A stretch of DNA of 64,000 nt from Anaerococcus urinomassiliensis (GCF_900128425.1 NZ_LT635781.1:126815-190814); one strand, 5' to 3'. Positions 42,415-52,034 are shown, counted from the first letter of the stretch. Made by a program: numbers and translations. The notes: generated from the sequence alone by a model not told the origin.

Positions 42415-43795
42415 AATTTTTTGTCTAATCCTTGTTTTTGTGCTTGTGACTACAAGCTGTGTCAAAAGAAGATATGACCAGCTAGAGGCTAGGAGAAAAG
42501 GAGTATCTACTAATAATGTAAAAACTTCTTCTGATAACTTTAATCCTGATGACATAGACAAGTTTGATGTTGATTCATACCTCATATGGTACAAGAATTT
42601 GGAAAATCCACCAAAGTTGGACCTAGCAGCTAGTAAGAATCCAAAGCCAATGACTAACAAAGAAATGGTCGATGATTTTAATTATGTTTTTCGTGAACTA
42701 AAAGAAAATTATCCTTTCTTTGAGGCCCTAAAAAGAGAGAAAAACATAGACTTCATAGGAGACTATGACAAATACCTAAAAAGAATAAAAGAGGCAAAAA
42801 ACGACCAGGAATTTATTGATGAAATGACTGGTATTATGGGGGAATTAAACAACCACCATGCTAGAATTGCCGATCAAAATTATGTAGATAAGACTCTCAA
42901 ATATTATGCCAAAAACTGGAACAGCCCATCAATCTATTATGAATTTTTGAAGCTAAACAAGCAAGTTGTTAGAAATAGATATGGACTAAAAGGAGAGCAA
43001 ACAGCTAGTGAAACAAGCGTAAGTAAGAGAAATTCTGGATCTATATTAAATCAAGACAAGTCTGCCAATATGACCTTGGATACAACAAATGAGGGTATAG
43101 CCATATTAAAAATCAAACAAATGGTCGATCCTCAAAGTGTCAAAGAAGATGAGGCTGTTTTGAACAGTTTTTTAAAAGATAAACATCTTTACAAGGCTTT
43201 AGTAATAGATATCCGCCAAAACTATGGGGGTAATGCAGAATATTGGCAAAAATTCTTGCTTCCAAAAATTTTGCCTAGTCAAAAGTCAGTGACTAATCAT
43301 TTATTTTTTAAAGATTCGCCTAGGGCAAAGCTTATATTAGCTGACGATACTCTAAATGTTGAGTCCATAAAAAACGTTGATATATCGGCAATAAAATTAG
43401 ATCATGCTAATGATATCAAAGATTTTGATTATTATATTAGAGATACTATAAGCATAAGTCCAGACGAAAGCGAAAAAGACTATGGATTTGATGGCAATAT
43501 ATACCTGCTCGTAGATAAGGCAGTATTTTCAGCAGCAGATGGCATGGCAAGTTTTATGAAATTCTCGGATGCCGCAACCTTAATAGGTGAAGAGAGTGGA
43601 GGAGACGGGCTAACACTTGGAGTAATAAACGATGTGATGCCAAACTCTGGTCTGGTATTTACCTACACCAATACCCTCGGCTATGCTCCAGATGGAACAA
43701 TTAATGCAGAAGAAAAAACAAAGCCAGACATAAAATCTAGCTCATACAAAGATACCATAGATACAATAATAGAAATAGAAAATGGAAATTTTTAG
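42398..43795 (+). CDS. S41-family peptidase-like lipoprotein
   Basis: This protein of about 465 aa has a lipoprotein signal (FCLILVFVLVTTSC, Cys about residue 19) and an S41 tail-specific-protease domain in its C-terminal half. IDIRQNYGGN, the serine motif VFSAADGMASF, LIGEESGGDGLT and the PNSGLVFTYTN tail are visible. There is no PDZ domain. GGAGGA precedes ATG 42398. Anchored outside the membrane, it may process surface proteins or polypeptides. A lysine general base is not placed with confidence. Confidence 0.8.
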   Translation: MKKHFKIFCLILVFVLVTTSCVKRRYDQLEARRKGVSTNNVKTSSDNFNPDDIDKFDVDSYLIWYKNLENPPKLDLAASKNPKPMTNKEMVDDFNYVFRELKENYPFFEALKREKNIDFIGDYDKYLKRIKEAKNDQEFIDEMTGIMGELNNHHARIADQNYVDKTLKYYAKNWNSPSIYYEFLKLNKQVVRNRYGLKGEQTASETSVSKRNSGSILNQDKSANMTLDTTNEGIAILKIKQMVDPQSVKEDEAVLNSFLKDKHLYKALVIDIRQNYGGNAEYWQKFLLPKILPSQKSVTNHLFFKDSPRAKLILADDTLNVESIKNVDISAIKLDHANDIKDFDYYIRDTISISPDESEKDYGFDGNIYLLVDKAVFSAADGMASFMKFSDAATLIGEESGGDGLTLGVINDVMPNSGLVFTYTNTLGYAPDGTINAEEKTKPDIKSSSYKDTIDTIIEIENGNF

Positions 43796-43802
43796 ACAAA
43801 GA

Positions 43803-43852
43803 AAAAGAGGATTGCCAATCAAGATTATTACTGATTCAATCCTCTTTTGTTT
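43803..43852. terminator. Bidirectional intrinsic terminator
   Basis: A perfect 12-bp stem AAAAGAGGATTG/CAATCCTCTTTT with T-rich tails on both strands, between the convergent S41 and surface-protein genes. Confidence 0.9.
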
Positions 43853-45196
43853 TTATTTTCTCATATCTTTTGAATTTTTCTTCATAAAGTAGTAGGCGAT
43901 AATTGCAACTATGAGAATTATTGCAACACTTCCTAGACCTTTAATTCCTGTTTTTACAACTGATCCAGCATTTGTATTATCTGGTTGAGCTTCAGATTCT
44001 TTGAATTCTTCTTGTTCCTCATTCTTATCATCCTTATCATCCTTTTCTGCATCAGTAGCAAGTTGTGGAGATTTTGTAGTATTGTTATCAATTGTAACAG
44101 TTTTTGGGGTTTCTATTTCTTGGGAACTTGTTTGATCACTGCTAGATTCACTGGTTTGACTAGAACTTTCACCATCTTGGCTAGCCTCGTTTAAAGCTTT
44201 TTCTGTAAATGGATATAGCCATGATGATTTGTCTAGATTTGGCGTAAAGTTTTCTGAACTTTCAAGTTCGCTTTCAGAAATTTGTCCATTCTTGTCTGTA
44301 TCGATTATACCCAATTCCTTTTTTTGGTCATCTGTAAGCTCGCTGTATTTATCTTTTGTCTTTTCGTTTTTCAAAAAGGCTGACTCTTCTTTGCTTTCGC
44401 TACTTTCAGCTTCCATATCATTGCTATCAATGCTTGTAGTTTCAATAACTTCGTTTTCATTAACTTGTGTGATACTTGTATCATTTGAAGAGTTATATTT
44501 TTGGTTTTGTGCAATTTCGTTAGTTGAAATCAAGTGATCTTCGAAGTTTAGCTTATCTTCAGTCTTTAAAAAATCTTCCAAAATCCTAAAGGCAGCTTCT
44601 TGGTCAAAATCCTTATCTATTACATAGGAAATTACTTCCTTATACTTATCCTTTGTTTTCTCATCAGCAAGTTCATAGGATTTTGAATTTAGAATAGAAT
44701 TTTCGAACAAATCTAAATCTTTTGCCTTGGCTTCAAATAATAGACCACTCGTTAGATAAGTCTTCAATTGTTTTTCTAAATCGTCTTTTTCTATAGGGGT
44801 AAGTGATAGCTTTTCTTTTATATTATATAGGCTTGTGATTTCAGAAAGCTTGTCACTTTGTGTTTTGATACTTTCCATATCATCGGAATTTAGTATATGT
44901 GTGGATTCTTCGATTAATTTTTCATTAGAAGAATCATCAGCCTTTTTTAACAACTCGATATTTTCCACTAATTTTAGCCTATTTTCATATTCTTGGCCGA
45001 AATTAATGATGTCCTTGTTTGCTTCATATTCTTTGATTTCTCTAGCAGAAGCCTTATCAAAGTTTGGCAAAGTTTCCAGCTTATTATCAATTTCACTGAT
45101 TATTATATTTTCATCTAATTCTTGAGCACTAGCATTACTTACTGTAGCCAAACATAAGCTAAAGGCTAGAGCTCCAAAAAATTTATTTATTTTCAT
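43853..45196 (-). CDS. Secreted surface protein with EF-hand-like loop and C-terminal membrane anchor
   Basis: This 447-aa protein has a signal peptide (GALAFSLCLATVSNASA, cleavage before QEL), a long charged helical region (about 25-215), and a Ser/Glu-rich linker. A single calcium-loop-like DTDKNGQISESEL follows (about 300), then another Ser/Thr/Glu-rich stalk, and finally a transmembrane segment followed by KKNSKDMRK. The segment before the helix reads SVVKTGIKG, similar in position to a sortase signal but without LPxTG. It stands alone on the minus strand. Likely a wall- or membrane-attached surface protein; no function is recognised. Confidence 0.7.
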   Translation of the reverse strand: MKINKFFGALAFSLCLATVSNASAQELDENIIISEIDNKLETLPNFDKASAREIKEYEANKDIINFGQEYENRLKLVENIELLKKADDSSNEKLIEESTHILNSDDMESIKTQSDKLSEITSLYNIKEKLSLTPIEKDDLEKQLKTYLTSGLLFEAKAKDLDLFENSILNSKSYELADEKTKDKYKEVISYVIDKDFDQEAAFRILEDFLKTEDKLNFEDHLISTNEIAQNQKYNSSNDTSITQVNENEVIETTSIDSNDMEAESSESKEESAFLKNEKTKDKYSELTDDQKKELGIIDTDKNGQISESELESSENFTPNLDKSSWLYPFTEKALNEASQDGESSSQTSESSSDQTSSQEIETPKTVTIDNNTTKSPQLATDAEKDDKDDKNEEQEEFKESEAQPDNTNAGSVVKTGIKGLGSVAIILIVAIIAYYFMKKNSKDMRK

Positions 45197-45270
45197 AATA
45201 TACTCTCTTTTATCCTTATATTATCTCTTCTTATTATTATATTAATAAATGGTGAAATTTCAATAAAAAA

Positions 45271-45289
45271 ACTAGGGTAATACCCTAGT
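45271..45289 (-). terminator. Intrinsic terminator of the TelA operon
   Basis: ACTAGGGTA/TACCCTAGT, a perfect 9-bp palindrome, followed on the minus strand by seven Ts. Confidence 0.88.
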
Positions 45290-45507
45290 AAAGTCCTAGG
45301 CAAATCCCAAAATACTTAAGCTACTTAAGAAATTGACTAAGTCTAAATCTTATAATACTACAAATCGCAAATTCACTTACCATCAAAGAGTGCCATCTAT
45401 GGTCGAATTACTTGGATTGCTTGCATATTTTTTAAAACAGAATGAATTATTTTGAGATTTGCTAAAGTTTTATAATTTTAAGCAATACTAGCTATTTGCC
45501 TTAAACA
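45290..45507. other. Gene-free stretch with possible decayed repeat
   Basis: No gene is seen between the terminator and the small FakA-like gene. The segment 45354-45420 (AAATCGCAAATTCACTTACC onward, then CATCAAAGAGTGCCATCT) resembles the central hairpin at 23426-23461 with mismatches. A CTTAAG-CTA-CTTAAG palindrome is at about 45330. Confidence 0.4.
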
Positions 45508-45768
45508 TTAACCTTGAAGTCCCTCGGCTTGTCTTAGCATATTTTCTACAACTATGTCGTGGATTTCGCCAAGGCTTGCTGCATATTCTAGGATTTCCCA
45601 AGGTCTATTGGTGTGAAAATGAATTTTGATTAGTTCCTCATCACCAACAGCAAGAAGGCTATCTCCCTCAAAATTTGCTGTTATATGGTCAAAAATCTCA
45701 TCTTCGTCTAGATTTTCTCCAGCTATTAGCATTTGTGTATCAAATTTAAAATCTCCTATATCTACCAT
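45508..45768 (-). CDS. Stand-alone FakA-like domain protein
   Basis: This 86-aa protein aligns by eye with the middle/C-terminal part of the fatty-acid kinase subunit FakA (YloV): FDTQMLIAGENLDEDEI, FEGDSLLAVGDEELIKIHFHTN, PWEILEYAASLGEIHDIVVENM. In FakA this stretch is only part of a protein of about 550 aa with an N-terminal DhaL kinase domain, which is absent here. A strong AGGAGG four bases before the ATG and coupling (8 bp) to telA argue for a real small gene, not a remnant. Its role is unknown; binding a FakB/DegV-like partner is conceivable. Confidence 0.68.
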   Translation of the reverse strand: MVDIGDFKFDTQMLIAGENLDEDEIFDHITANFEGDSLLAVGDEELIKIHFHTNRPWEILEYAASLGEIHDIVVENMLRQAEGLQG

Positions 45769-45776
45769 AAATCCTC

Positions 45777-46895
45777 CTAATTACTATTTCCTTGTTTTAA
45801 ATTTCTCTTTAGTTCTTCTTCTAGCCTTGCTATCTCAGCTTGGGCAAGAGTTCTATTTTTCTTGCCCTCAATTTGGATATTTCTAACTTCTTCTATAGTT
45901 GAAATCAATTGATCGTTTGTATGTTTTATTGTATCAAGGTCAATTATACCACGTTCAGTTGCCTTTGCTGTTTCTATAGTATTTTGTTTTAGAGTATCAG
46001 CATTCTTTCTTAATAATTCGTTTGTAAGGTCAGTTACTCTTTGTTGGCTTCTGATGGCTTGGTTGGTGTGGTTCATTCCAAGGGCCAATACCATTTGGTT
46101 TTTCCAAAGTGGGATGGTATTTACAATAGTTGTTTGGATTTTTTCTGCCATAATTGAATTTGATGATTGAACCATCCTAATTTGAGGAGCCATTTGTATA
46201 GAAACCATACGGGTCAAATCAAGATCGTGAAGTTTTTTCTCGAATCTATTGGCCTGGGCTTTAAGGTCGTTTACTTTCTGTGCGTCTAAAGGCAAGTTTG
46301 ATTCGTTGGCCTTTGATTCAAGGGCTGGTATTTCGCTAGCATAAGTTTCCTTTAGCTTTCTATTTCCAGCTTCGATGTACATGGTGATTTCTTTGTAGTA
46401 TTCTTCGTTTAAATCATACATTTGATCAAGCATAGAAATATCTTTCATCAAGGTTATTTGATGGTTTTCCAAAGTTTTTGCTACTTCGTCTATATTTTTT
46501 TCTGCTGATTGGTAGCGGTATTTCATATCTTCAATTTTGTTGACTTGTTTTTTGAAAAATCCTAGAGGCCCGTTAGTTTCTTCTCTATCCATTGATTTGA
46601 TATCCATTACAACAGAATCGAGCAGATCTCCAATTTCTCCCAAATCCTTGTTTCTTACAGTATCTAGGGTTTTTTCAGAGAAGTTAGAAATCTTCTTTTG
46701 TGCTCCAGATCCGTATTGGAGGATGATATTTGTATTATCCAAGTCAATCTTCTTGGAGAAATCATCAATCATCTTTTCTTCTTCTGGTGAAAACTTAATA
46801 TTGTTTTCTACTAAGTCTGGTCCTTCATTAGTTATACTTTCAAGCTTATTGTCATTTTCATTATCGCCGTCAAGGGTTAGTTTTATATCACTCAT
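45777..46895 (-). CDS. telA: Toxic anion resistance protein TelA family
   Basis: This 372-aa soluble, mostly helical protein matches the TelA/YaaN family (DISMLDQMYDLNEEYYKEITMYIEAG, QMAPQIRMVQSSN, NTIPLWKNQMVLALGMNHTNQAI). It is linked to tellurite, colicin or antimicrobial tolerance, but the mechanism is unclear. Its start overlaps the XpaC-like gene upstream by 4 nt. Confidence 0.9.
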   Translation of the reverse strand: MSDIKLTLDGDNENDNKLESITNEGPDLVENNIKFSPEEEKMIDDFSKKIDLDNTNIILQYGSGAQKKISNFSEKTLDTVRNKDLGEIGDLLDSVVMDIKSMDREETNGPLGFFKKQVNKIEDMKYRYQSAEKNIDEVAKTLENHQITLMKDISMLDQMYDLNEEYYKEITMYIEAGNRKLKETYASEIPALESKANESNLPLDAQKVNDLKAQANRFEKKLHDLDLTRMVSIQMAPQIRMVQSSNSIMAEKIQTTIVNTIPLWKNQMVLALGMNHTNQAIRSQQRVTDLTNELLRKNADTLKQNTIETAKATERGIIDLDTIKHTNDQLISTIEEVRNIQIEGKKNRTLAQAEIARLEEELKRNLKQGNSN

Positions 46896-47908
46896 TTACT
46901 CCTCCAATCATTGTATTTAAGTCCTTCTTGATTTAAAAGTAGGTTTATTGTGTCAATATCGGCTTTAACTTCCATAGTGCTATCGCTTAGAAAATCTAAT
47001 TGTAATCTTTCAAAAGCGTTAGTCAGATCAACTATTGTTTCATCTATTTGTTCCATTGATTTTAATATTTTTGAGTTCCTTGATGCTATTTGCTCAAACT
47101 CGTAATATGCATTTATAAGTTTTACGCTTGTTGGCAAATAATATTCAGAAAATTTATTTAATCCATGAGAACTTTCAGGATGGTTTTCGATTACTTTAAG
47201 GATATCTTTGCTTGAATTTTCGAAATCTTCTATGTGGTCAATAAAGGTTTTATTTTCAATTTTATTTTTAACCAAGTTTATGGCAATTAAATCTTTATTT
47301 GCAGATTCGATTATTTCCTTAGAACGTACTAGGTTAATTTCTTCTAAGTTTTGTTCATTTGAAATTTGCCTGATATCCGAAGCTTCAGATAATATCTCGT
47401 TTTTTCGTTCTTTGTACAAGCTATAGGTTGGAATATCTAGAATAAAAAGAGACTTATTTTCAACTATTCGAGCCTCGGGGAAATAGTCTTCTTTTATCAT
47501 ATGCCTTAAGTCACTATATGTTTCTTCAATGTCTTGGTCTACTGAGTTTGCCAAATCGTTAATGGAAATGACTTTATTGCCATTAAGCTCTCTAATATAT
47601 CTCTTGTAGTTTTTCTCAAGTCTTTCGTATTCCAATTTTCCTCTATATCCTGTAAGCATAATAACTATAGAAATAAAAAGAGAAATTATAAAAATTATTA
47701 ACCAAGATGATAGGTCACCAAATATCCAAGCTATAAACATTAATAGAATAATCACGAAGCTAACAACAGAAAAGATAATGCCAAGGGCTAGCATTCCATT
47801 AGCTCTATTGATTTCCTTTGCTGGAAGTCTAAAGAGTTTTTCTTCTATTTTATTGTCTTTTTCTGTAGACTCATCTACCAGTCTAATGCTATATCTGCGT
47901 TTTTTCAT
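46892..47908 (-). CDS. XpaC-like membrane protein, paralogue 1
   Basis: This 338-aa protein has two N-terminal transmembrane segments (about residues 40-90), then a winged-helix-like part (VISINDLANSVDQDIEETYSDL) and a helical C-terminus (LNKFSEYYLPTSVKLINAYYEF, DTINLLLNQEGL). It matches the 5-bromo-4-chloroindolyl-phosphate hydrolysis (XpaC) family, usual partner of TelA. It shares its C-terminal motifs with the next gene, so the pair arose by duplication. It overlaps telA by 4 nt. Confidence 0.82.
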   Translation of the reverse strand: MKKRRYSIRLVDESTEKDNKIEEKLFRLPAKEINRANGMLALGIIFSVVSFVIILLMFIAWIFGDLSSWLIIFIISLFISIVIMLTGYRGKLEYERLEKNYKRYIRELNGNKVISINDLANSVDQDIEETYSDLRHMIKEDYFPEARIVENKSLFILDIPTYSLYKERKNEILSEASDIRQISNEQNLEEINLVRSKEIIESANKDLIAINLVKNKIENKTFIDHIEDFENSSKDILKVIENHPESSHGLNKFSEYYLPTSVKLINAYYEFEQIASRNSKILKSMEQIDETIVDLTNAFERLQLDFLSDSTMEVKADIDTINLLLNQEGLKYNDWRSK

Positions 47909-47929
47909 AATTTCCCCAAGTTAAATTAA

Positions 47930-49030
47930 TTAGCTCTCCCAATCATCTTCTGCGTAACCTTCTTGATTTAAAAGTAAGTTTATTGTGTCTATATCAGTCT
48001 TCACATCCATGGCTCTATCAGCTAATAGTTCCACTTTGATTTTATCAAAGGCTTCTGCTATTGTGAGTATTGACTCATTGATCTGATTCATTGAAGTCAA
48101 GATTTTCTTATCATTTGTGCGCATCATCTCAAAATCGTTGTAGGTTTCTACAAGTTTTGCAGCTGTAGGTAAGTAGTAATCTGAAAACTTGTTTAGGGCG
48201 TAGGACTTGTCTGGATACTTTTCTACAATATTTAATATATCCACTGAATTTTTGATAAGTTTATCTACATTGATTCTGAAATTAGCATCGTTAGTCCTAG
48301 CTTGACTTAGTTTTATCCTATCAAGAGAATTCTTACCCTGGTTAATGATTTCTCTTGCTCTTTCAAAGGATAGATCTTCTACCAAGACCTCATCTTCATC
48401 CTTATTTACTGTCTTTGTTTGGATGCTTTCCTTGCTCTTTTCCTTATATAGCCTAAATGTCGGTATATCCAGGATAAATAGGGAGTCGTCTTCTACTATA
48501 CGAGCTTGGTAAAAATAGCCTCTTTTCATCATTTTCATAAGGTCGGATACAGTTTTTTCTTCGCTTTGGGCAACAGAACTTGCCAAATCTCTGATAGATA
48601 TAACTGTGTTGTTACCAAGCTCCCTTAGAAATCTCACGTAGTTATTAGTTAGTCTAAAATATTCCTTGGAAACCTTCCAAGATAGATAAGGTACTACAAA
48701 AGTAGCCATGGCCGAAAGTACTAAAAATAAGAAATATCCAAAGCCTCTCCAAGCAAAAAAACCATCAAGGGCAACAATTGTCATCATAGCAAATCCAATA
48801 GCAGTCACAATGGATATGGCACGCCAACCCTGAGCCTTATTAATTTCTGGCGGTTTTTGGGCACAGACCTCCTTGTTTTTTGTTTGAGGCAGGTTTTCAT
48901 TATTTTTCTTTGATTTTGTAAAGGTCCTGATAGTTGCATTTACAGATTCTTTTATTGTATTTCCAATCTCATCAAAATCGATGTCAGATAGTATGTCATT
49001 TATTTTAAAATTGTTCTTGTTATCACTCAT
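47930..49030 (-). CDS. XpaC-like membrane protein, paralogue 2
   Basis: This 366-aa paralogue of the preceding protein has an extra charged N-terminal region of about 60 residues (SDIDFDEIGNTIKESVNATI), two transmembrane segments (about 75-120), VISIRDLASSVAQSEEKTVSDL, and the same LNKFSDYYLPTAAKLVETYNDF and TDIDTINLLLNQEGY signatures. It is first in the XpaC-XpaC-TelA-FakA-like operon. A minus-strand TATAAT lies within the 75-bp gap upstream. Confidence 0.82.
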   Translation of the reverse strand: MSDNKNNFKINDILSDIDFDEIGNTIKESVNATIRTFTKSKKNNENLPQTKNKEVCAQKPPEINKAQGWRAISIVTAIGFAMMTIVALDGFFAWRGFGYFLFLVLSAMATFVVPYLSWKVSKEYFRLTNNYVRFLRELGNNTVISIRDLASSVAQSEEKTVSDLMKMMKRGYFYQARIVEDDSLFILDIPTFRLYKEKSKESIQTKTVNKDEDEVLVEDLSFERAREIINQGKNSLDRIKLSQARTNDANFRINVDKLIKNSVDILNIVEKYPDKSYALNKFSDYYLPTAAKLVETYNDFEMMRTNDKKILTSMNQINESILTIAEAFDKIKVELLADRAMDVKTDIDTINLLLNQEGYAEDDWES

Positions 49031-49105
49031 ACACTCTCCTTAGAAACTTACCATAATTATACCTCAAAGCTTGATATACTTAAATGAAAGTTAATTATTT
49101 TAAAA

Positions 49106-51949
49106 TTAATTCTTCAAATCTATAATCTTGTCAAAATTATCTTTTACTTCTAATATACTTTCTCTATTGCCAAAGACACATATATTTTCTTCGTCAATGG
49201 CAGCTTTAAAGAGTTTCTTATATTCTTTAATTTCATCAAGATTTGAGTGTTTGATATCAGCAAGGATCTTTTCGTGATCTGTAGGCTTTTCCTTCTTATA
49301 CCTAGCATAGTCTTCATCAGCCAAGCCTTGCGGTGACTTTGGTCTTAAGAATGTACCCATTGAAGAGATTTGTTGGTTTTCAAAGTCTCTATCGCTAAGT
49401 GATATATTTTCTGTCAAGGATGGAATTTGTCTATAAGTTTCCAGAGTTTTTACTATGTGTGGGTCTCTATAGGAATATGCTGACAAAAGTCCTGCCTTAT
49501 TTATTGTAAGTCCACCACCATAGGCGCCTGCCTTGGCACGGATTAGCTCATATAGGTATGGGTTTGAAAGTATAGAACTTGCTAAAACTAACTTTCCTTC
49601 AAAGTTATGACCGTATTTTTTAATATCAGCACTTTGACCTACATAATTGACATTGGCATCTGACATGATAGCTTCTTTGTAAGATTTTGGGCTAAATTCA
49701 ATTTCTACTGTATCTTTTTTATCCTCAAGGTTAGCAAAACTTGTATTTATTATTTCCTTAACTTTTTCAAAGTCATGTTTTGAACAAGTGATATTTATTT
49801 CAAGATCATTTGAAAATAAGCTAGAATAAATTTCCATAATCTTATCTTTAAAGTCATCGAAATTATTTTTTGCCTGATTAATCACTTCTTCCAAAAACAA
49901 ATAAGATCCAATGCCAGATAGCTCATCTCTTAACATAGTCGCCTTATCAATATGAGCGTTTGCCCTGTTTATGGCTAGTATGTGGCCCTGGTCATACATT
50001 GCTGAGGCAAAATAAGCCTTTTTCATCCTAAGGATTTCAAGGATTCTCTTTTGATTGTCGAATTTAGAGTTTAACATGAATTCTTTCATTAGCTCCAAAG
50101 CTTTGTCGAAAGACTTGGATGTGCTTATAAAGGAAACTTTTTCTAGCCTTGCAAGGTCTTTTTCATTAACATTTATAAATGAATTTGAAAAGTTTGGACT
50201 TGCCAAGTGTTGGAACAAGATGTCATCAATTTGTGTATAGGCCATATTACTTGTATCAACAGATCCCATAAAGTCGTTTATTAGAGATAGGTATTGCAAG
50301 TCTTTCAAATCCAAATGGTCGATGTTAAAGTAAAGGGAGGTGTAGATAAGGCCAGCTGTATCCATATCGTGGTAGATATACTTATCATCTATCAACTCTC
50401 TTGGAGTTTTGTCAACTTTTGTAGGCACATCTTCAATGTTTAAAACTGGAATACTTGCCTTTTGCTCTTTTGTATCAGCTGTATTTTGGTGGATTTCAAG
50501 TTTAGCTAGATTATTTTTGATTATTTGTAATTCTTCTTGGCTAATATTTTTATTTAGATTATCAATATAAGCTTCTAGATTTTCTTGTTTTTTCTTATTA
50601 TAAGTGCTACTTGGTTTTGCGATGTAGGTTAGTTTTGTTGGATTATCTATAAAGTTTTCTTTGATGAAGTTTTCGTAATAATCAGTTTCTACAAGCTCTC
50701 CTAGCTCGTTTAAGTAGTTAACAATTTCAAAACTTTCAAAGATAGACTTGTTAAAAGACCACATCAAAAAGTAATTCAGTCCTCTGCTTACTGAATTTAA
50801 CTGGTCTCTTTGTCCATATTGGAAGATTGAAAATGCTGATTTTAGACTTTCTTTGTTAAGGCCAAGGCTTGCTTCTTTCAAGCCATCTTCTATAATTTCT
50901 ACAAATCTATCAAGTTTTTCACCGTCTGTCTTTTGAGCTAGTAGAACTAATGAGCTTCTTACTCCATAGCCGACTCTTGCATAAAATGATTCAGGGTCAA
51001 TTTCTTCGTTGATTTGCTTCTTGATAATAGATGAATCCATGTGGAAGAGGGCACTTATCAAAATAGCAAGGGTCAAAGTGTATTTCGTGTCTGGATTTGC
51101 CTTGGTTAGAAAACCATAGGCCAAATAATCAGAATTCTCACTAGTCATACTTGATGGATAAGTAGATTCAATCACGCCATCAAAATAATTATCAGAAACT
51201 TTGATATCATAATCTAAATCCTTGTAATCATAATTTGATAGATATTCCTTATTGAGATGGTCTAGGTAATAATCTATATCTAAGTCCCCATAAAAATAAA
51301 TGTAGGCATTTGATGGATGGTAGTGGTTTTTGTAAAATTCTACAAATTCATCATAAGAGATTTTATATATTTCTGCTGGATCTCCGCCAGATTCATATTG
51401 GTAAGGGCTATTTTTATATAAGTGTGAGATTATGTCGCTATATACAATTTCATCGGGATCTGTGAGAGCTCCTTTCATTTCGTTGTAGACAACCCCAGAA
51501 ATACCAGTGATTTTATCTCCGTCCATCTCGTAGTGCCAGCCCTCTTGGTCAAGGATTTCTCTTTTGTTTACTACAGCTGGATTAAAGACAGCATCTAGGT
51601 AAACATCTGTAAGGTTAAAAAAGTCCTTGTCATTTTCGCTAGAAACTGGATATACAGTCTTGTCTGGATAGGTCATTGCATTTAGAAAAGTTTGTAATGA
51701 TGAGCTAGCCATATCCATAAAAGGCTCGCGAGTAGTGTATTTTTTGGAACCATTTAATACAGAGTGTTCCATAATATGGGCCATACCTTTGGAATTTGTT
51801 GGTGGGGTCTTAAAACCTATGCCAAAGGTCTTATTTTTGTCAGATGTTTTTACATAAACAACTTGAGCATTGGTTTTATCATGGACGTATAAAAATACTT
51901 CTACTCCCATTTTTTCGTAATTTTGTTTTTCTTTTAATGTGTATGTCAT
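49106..51949 (-). CDS. M16C metallopeptidase (presequence-protease-like)
   Basis: This 947-aa peptidase has the inverted zinc motif HIMEH in GMAHIMEHSVLNGS, the downstream Glu in GVVYNEMKGAL, and the M16C double-module layout with a long helical hinge (about residues 460-520). The C-terminal inactive half ends near the Gly-rich RAKAGAYGGGLT. It degrades small peptides in a closed chamber. No signal peptide. AGGAGG precedes the ATG. Monocistronic. Confidence 0.92.
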   Translation of the reverse strand: MTYTLKEKQNYEKMGVEVFLYVHDKTNAQVVYVKTSDKNKTFGIGFKTPPTNSKGMAHIMEHSVLNGSKKYTTREPFMDMASSSLQTFLNAMTYPDKTVYPVSSENDKDFFNLTDVYLDAVFNPAVVNKREILDQEGWHYEMDGDKITGISGVVYNEMKGALTDPDEIVYSDIISHLYKNSPYQYESGGDPAEIYKISYDEFVEFYKNHYHPSNAYIYFYGDLDIDYYLDHLNKEYLSNYDYKDLDYDIKVSDNYFDGVIESTYPSSMTSENSDYLAYGFLTKANPDTKYTLTLAILISALFHMDSSIIKKQINEEIDPESFYARVGYGVRSSLVLLAQKTDGEKLDRFVEIIEDGLKEASLGLNKESLKSAFSIFQYGQRDQLNSVSRGLNYFLMWSFNKSIFESFEIVNYLNELGELVETDYYENFIKENFIDNPTKLTYIAKPSSTYNKKKQENLEAYIDNLNKNISQEELQIIKNNLAKLEIHQNTADTKEQKASIPVLNIEDVPTKVDKTPRELIDDKYIYHDMDTAGLIYTSLYFNIDHLDLKDLQYLSLINDFMGSVDTSNMAYTQIDDILFQHLASPNFSNSFINVNEKDLARLEKVSFISTSKSFDKALELMKEFMLNSKFDNQKRILEILRMKKAYFASAMYDQGHILAINRANAHIDKATMLRDELSGIGSYLFLEEVINQAKNNFDDFKDKIMEIYSSLFSNDLEINITCSKHDFEKVKEIINTSFANLEDKKDTVEIEFSPKSYKEAIMSDANVNYVGQSADIKKYGHNFEGKLVLASSILSNPYLYELIRAKAGAYGGGLTINKAGLLSAYSYRDPHIVKTLETYRQIPSLTENISLSDRDFENQQISSMGTFLRPKSPQGLADEDYARYKKEKPTDHEKILADIKHSNLDEIKEYKKLFKAAIDEENICVFGNRESILEVKDNFDKIIDLKN

Positions 51950-52034
51950 AATTCCTCCGTTTGTTTAACTATACTCCAACAAAAATAAGAAGATTTGGGT
52001 AGAAATATAGAGATGATTACTAAAAGGAGGGATT

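Noticed and set aside
44229..44537. Plus-strand open frames inside the minus-strand surface protein gene
   Set aside because: They are low-complexity Ser/Leu-rich shadows of the Glu/Asp-rich coding strand and lack ribosome-binding sites.
45508..45768. Small FakA-like gene as a pseudogene remnant
   Set aside because: It has a strong ribosome-binding site, a clean start and stop, tight operon spacing, and no recognisable kinase-domain remains nearby.
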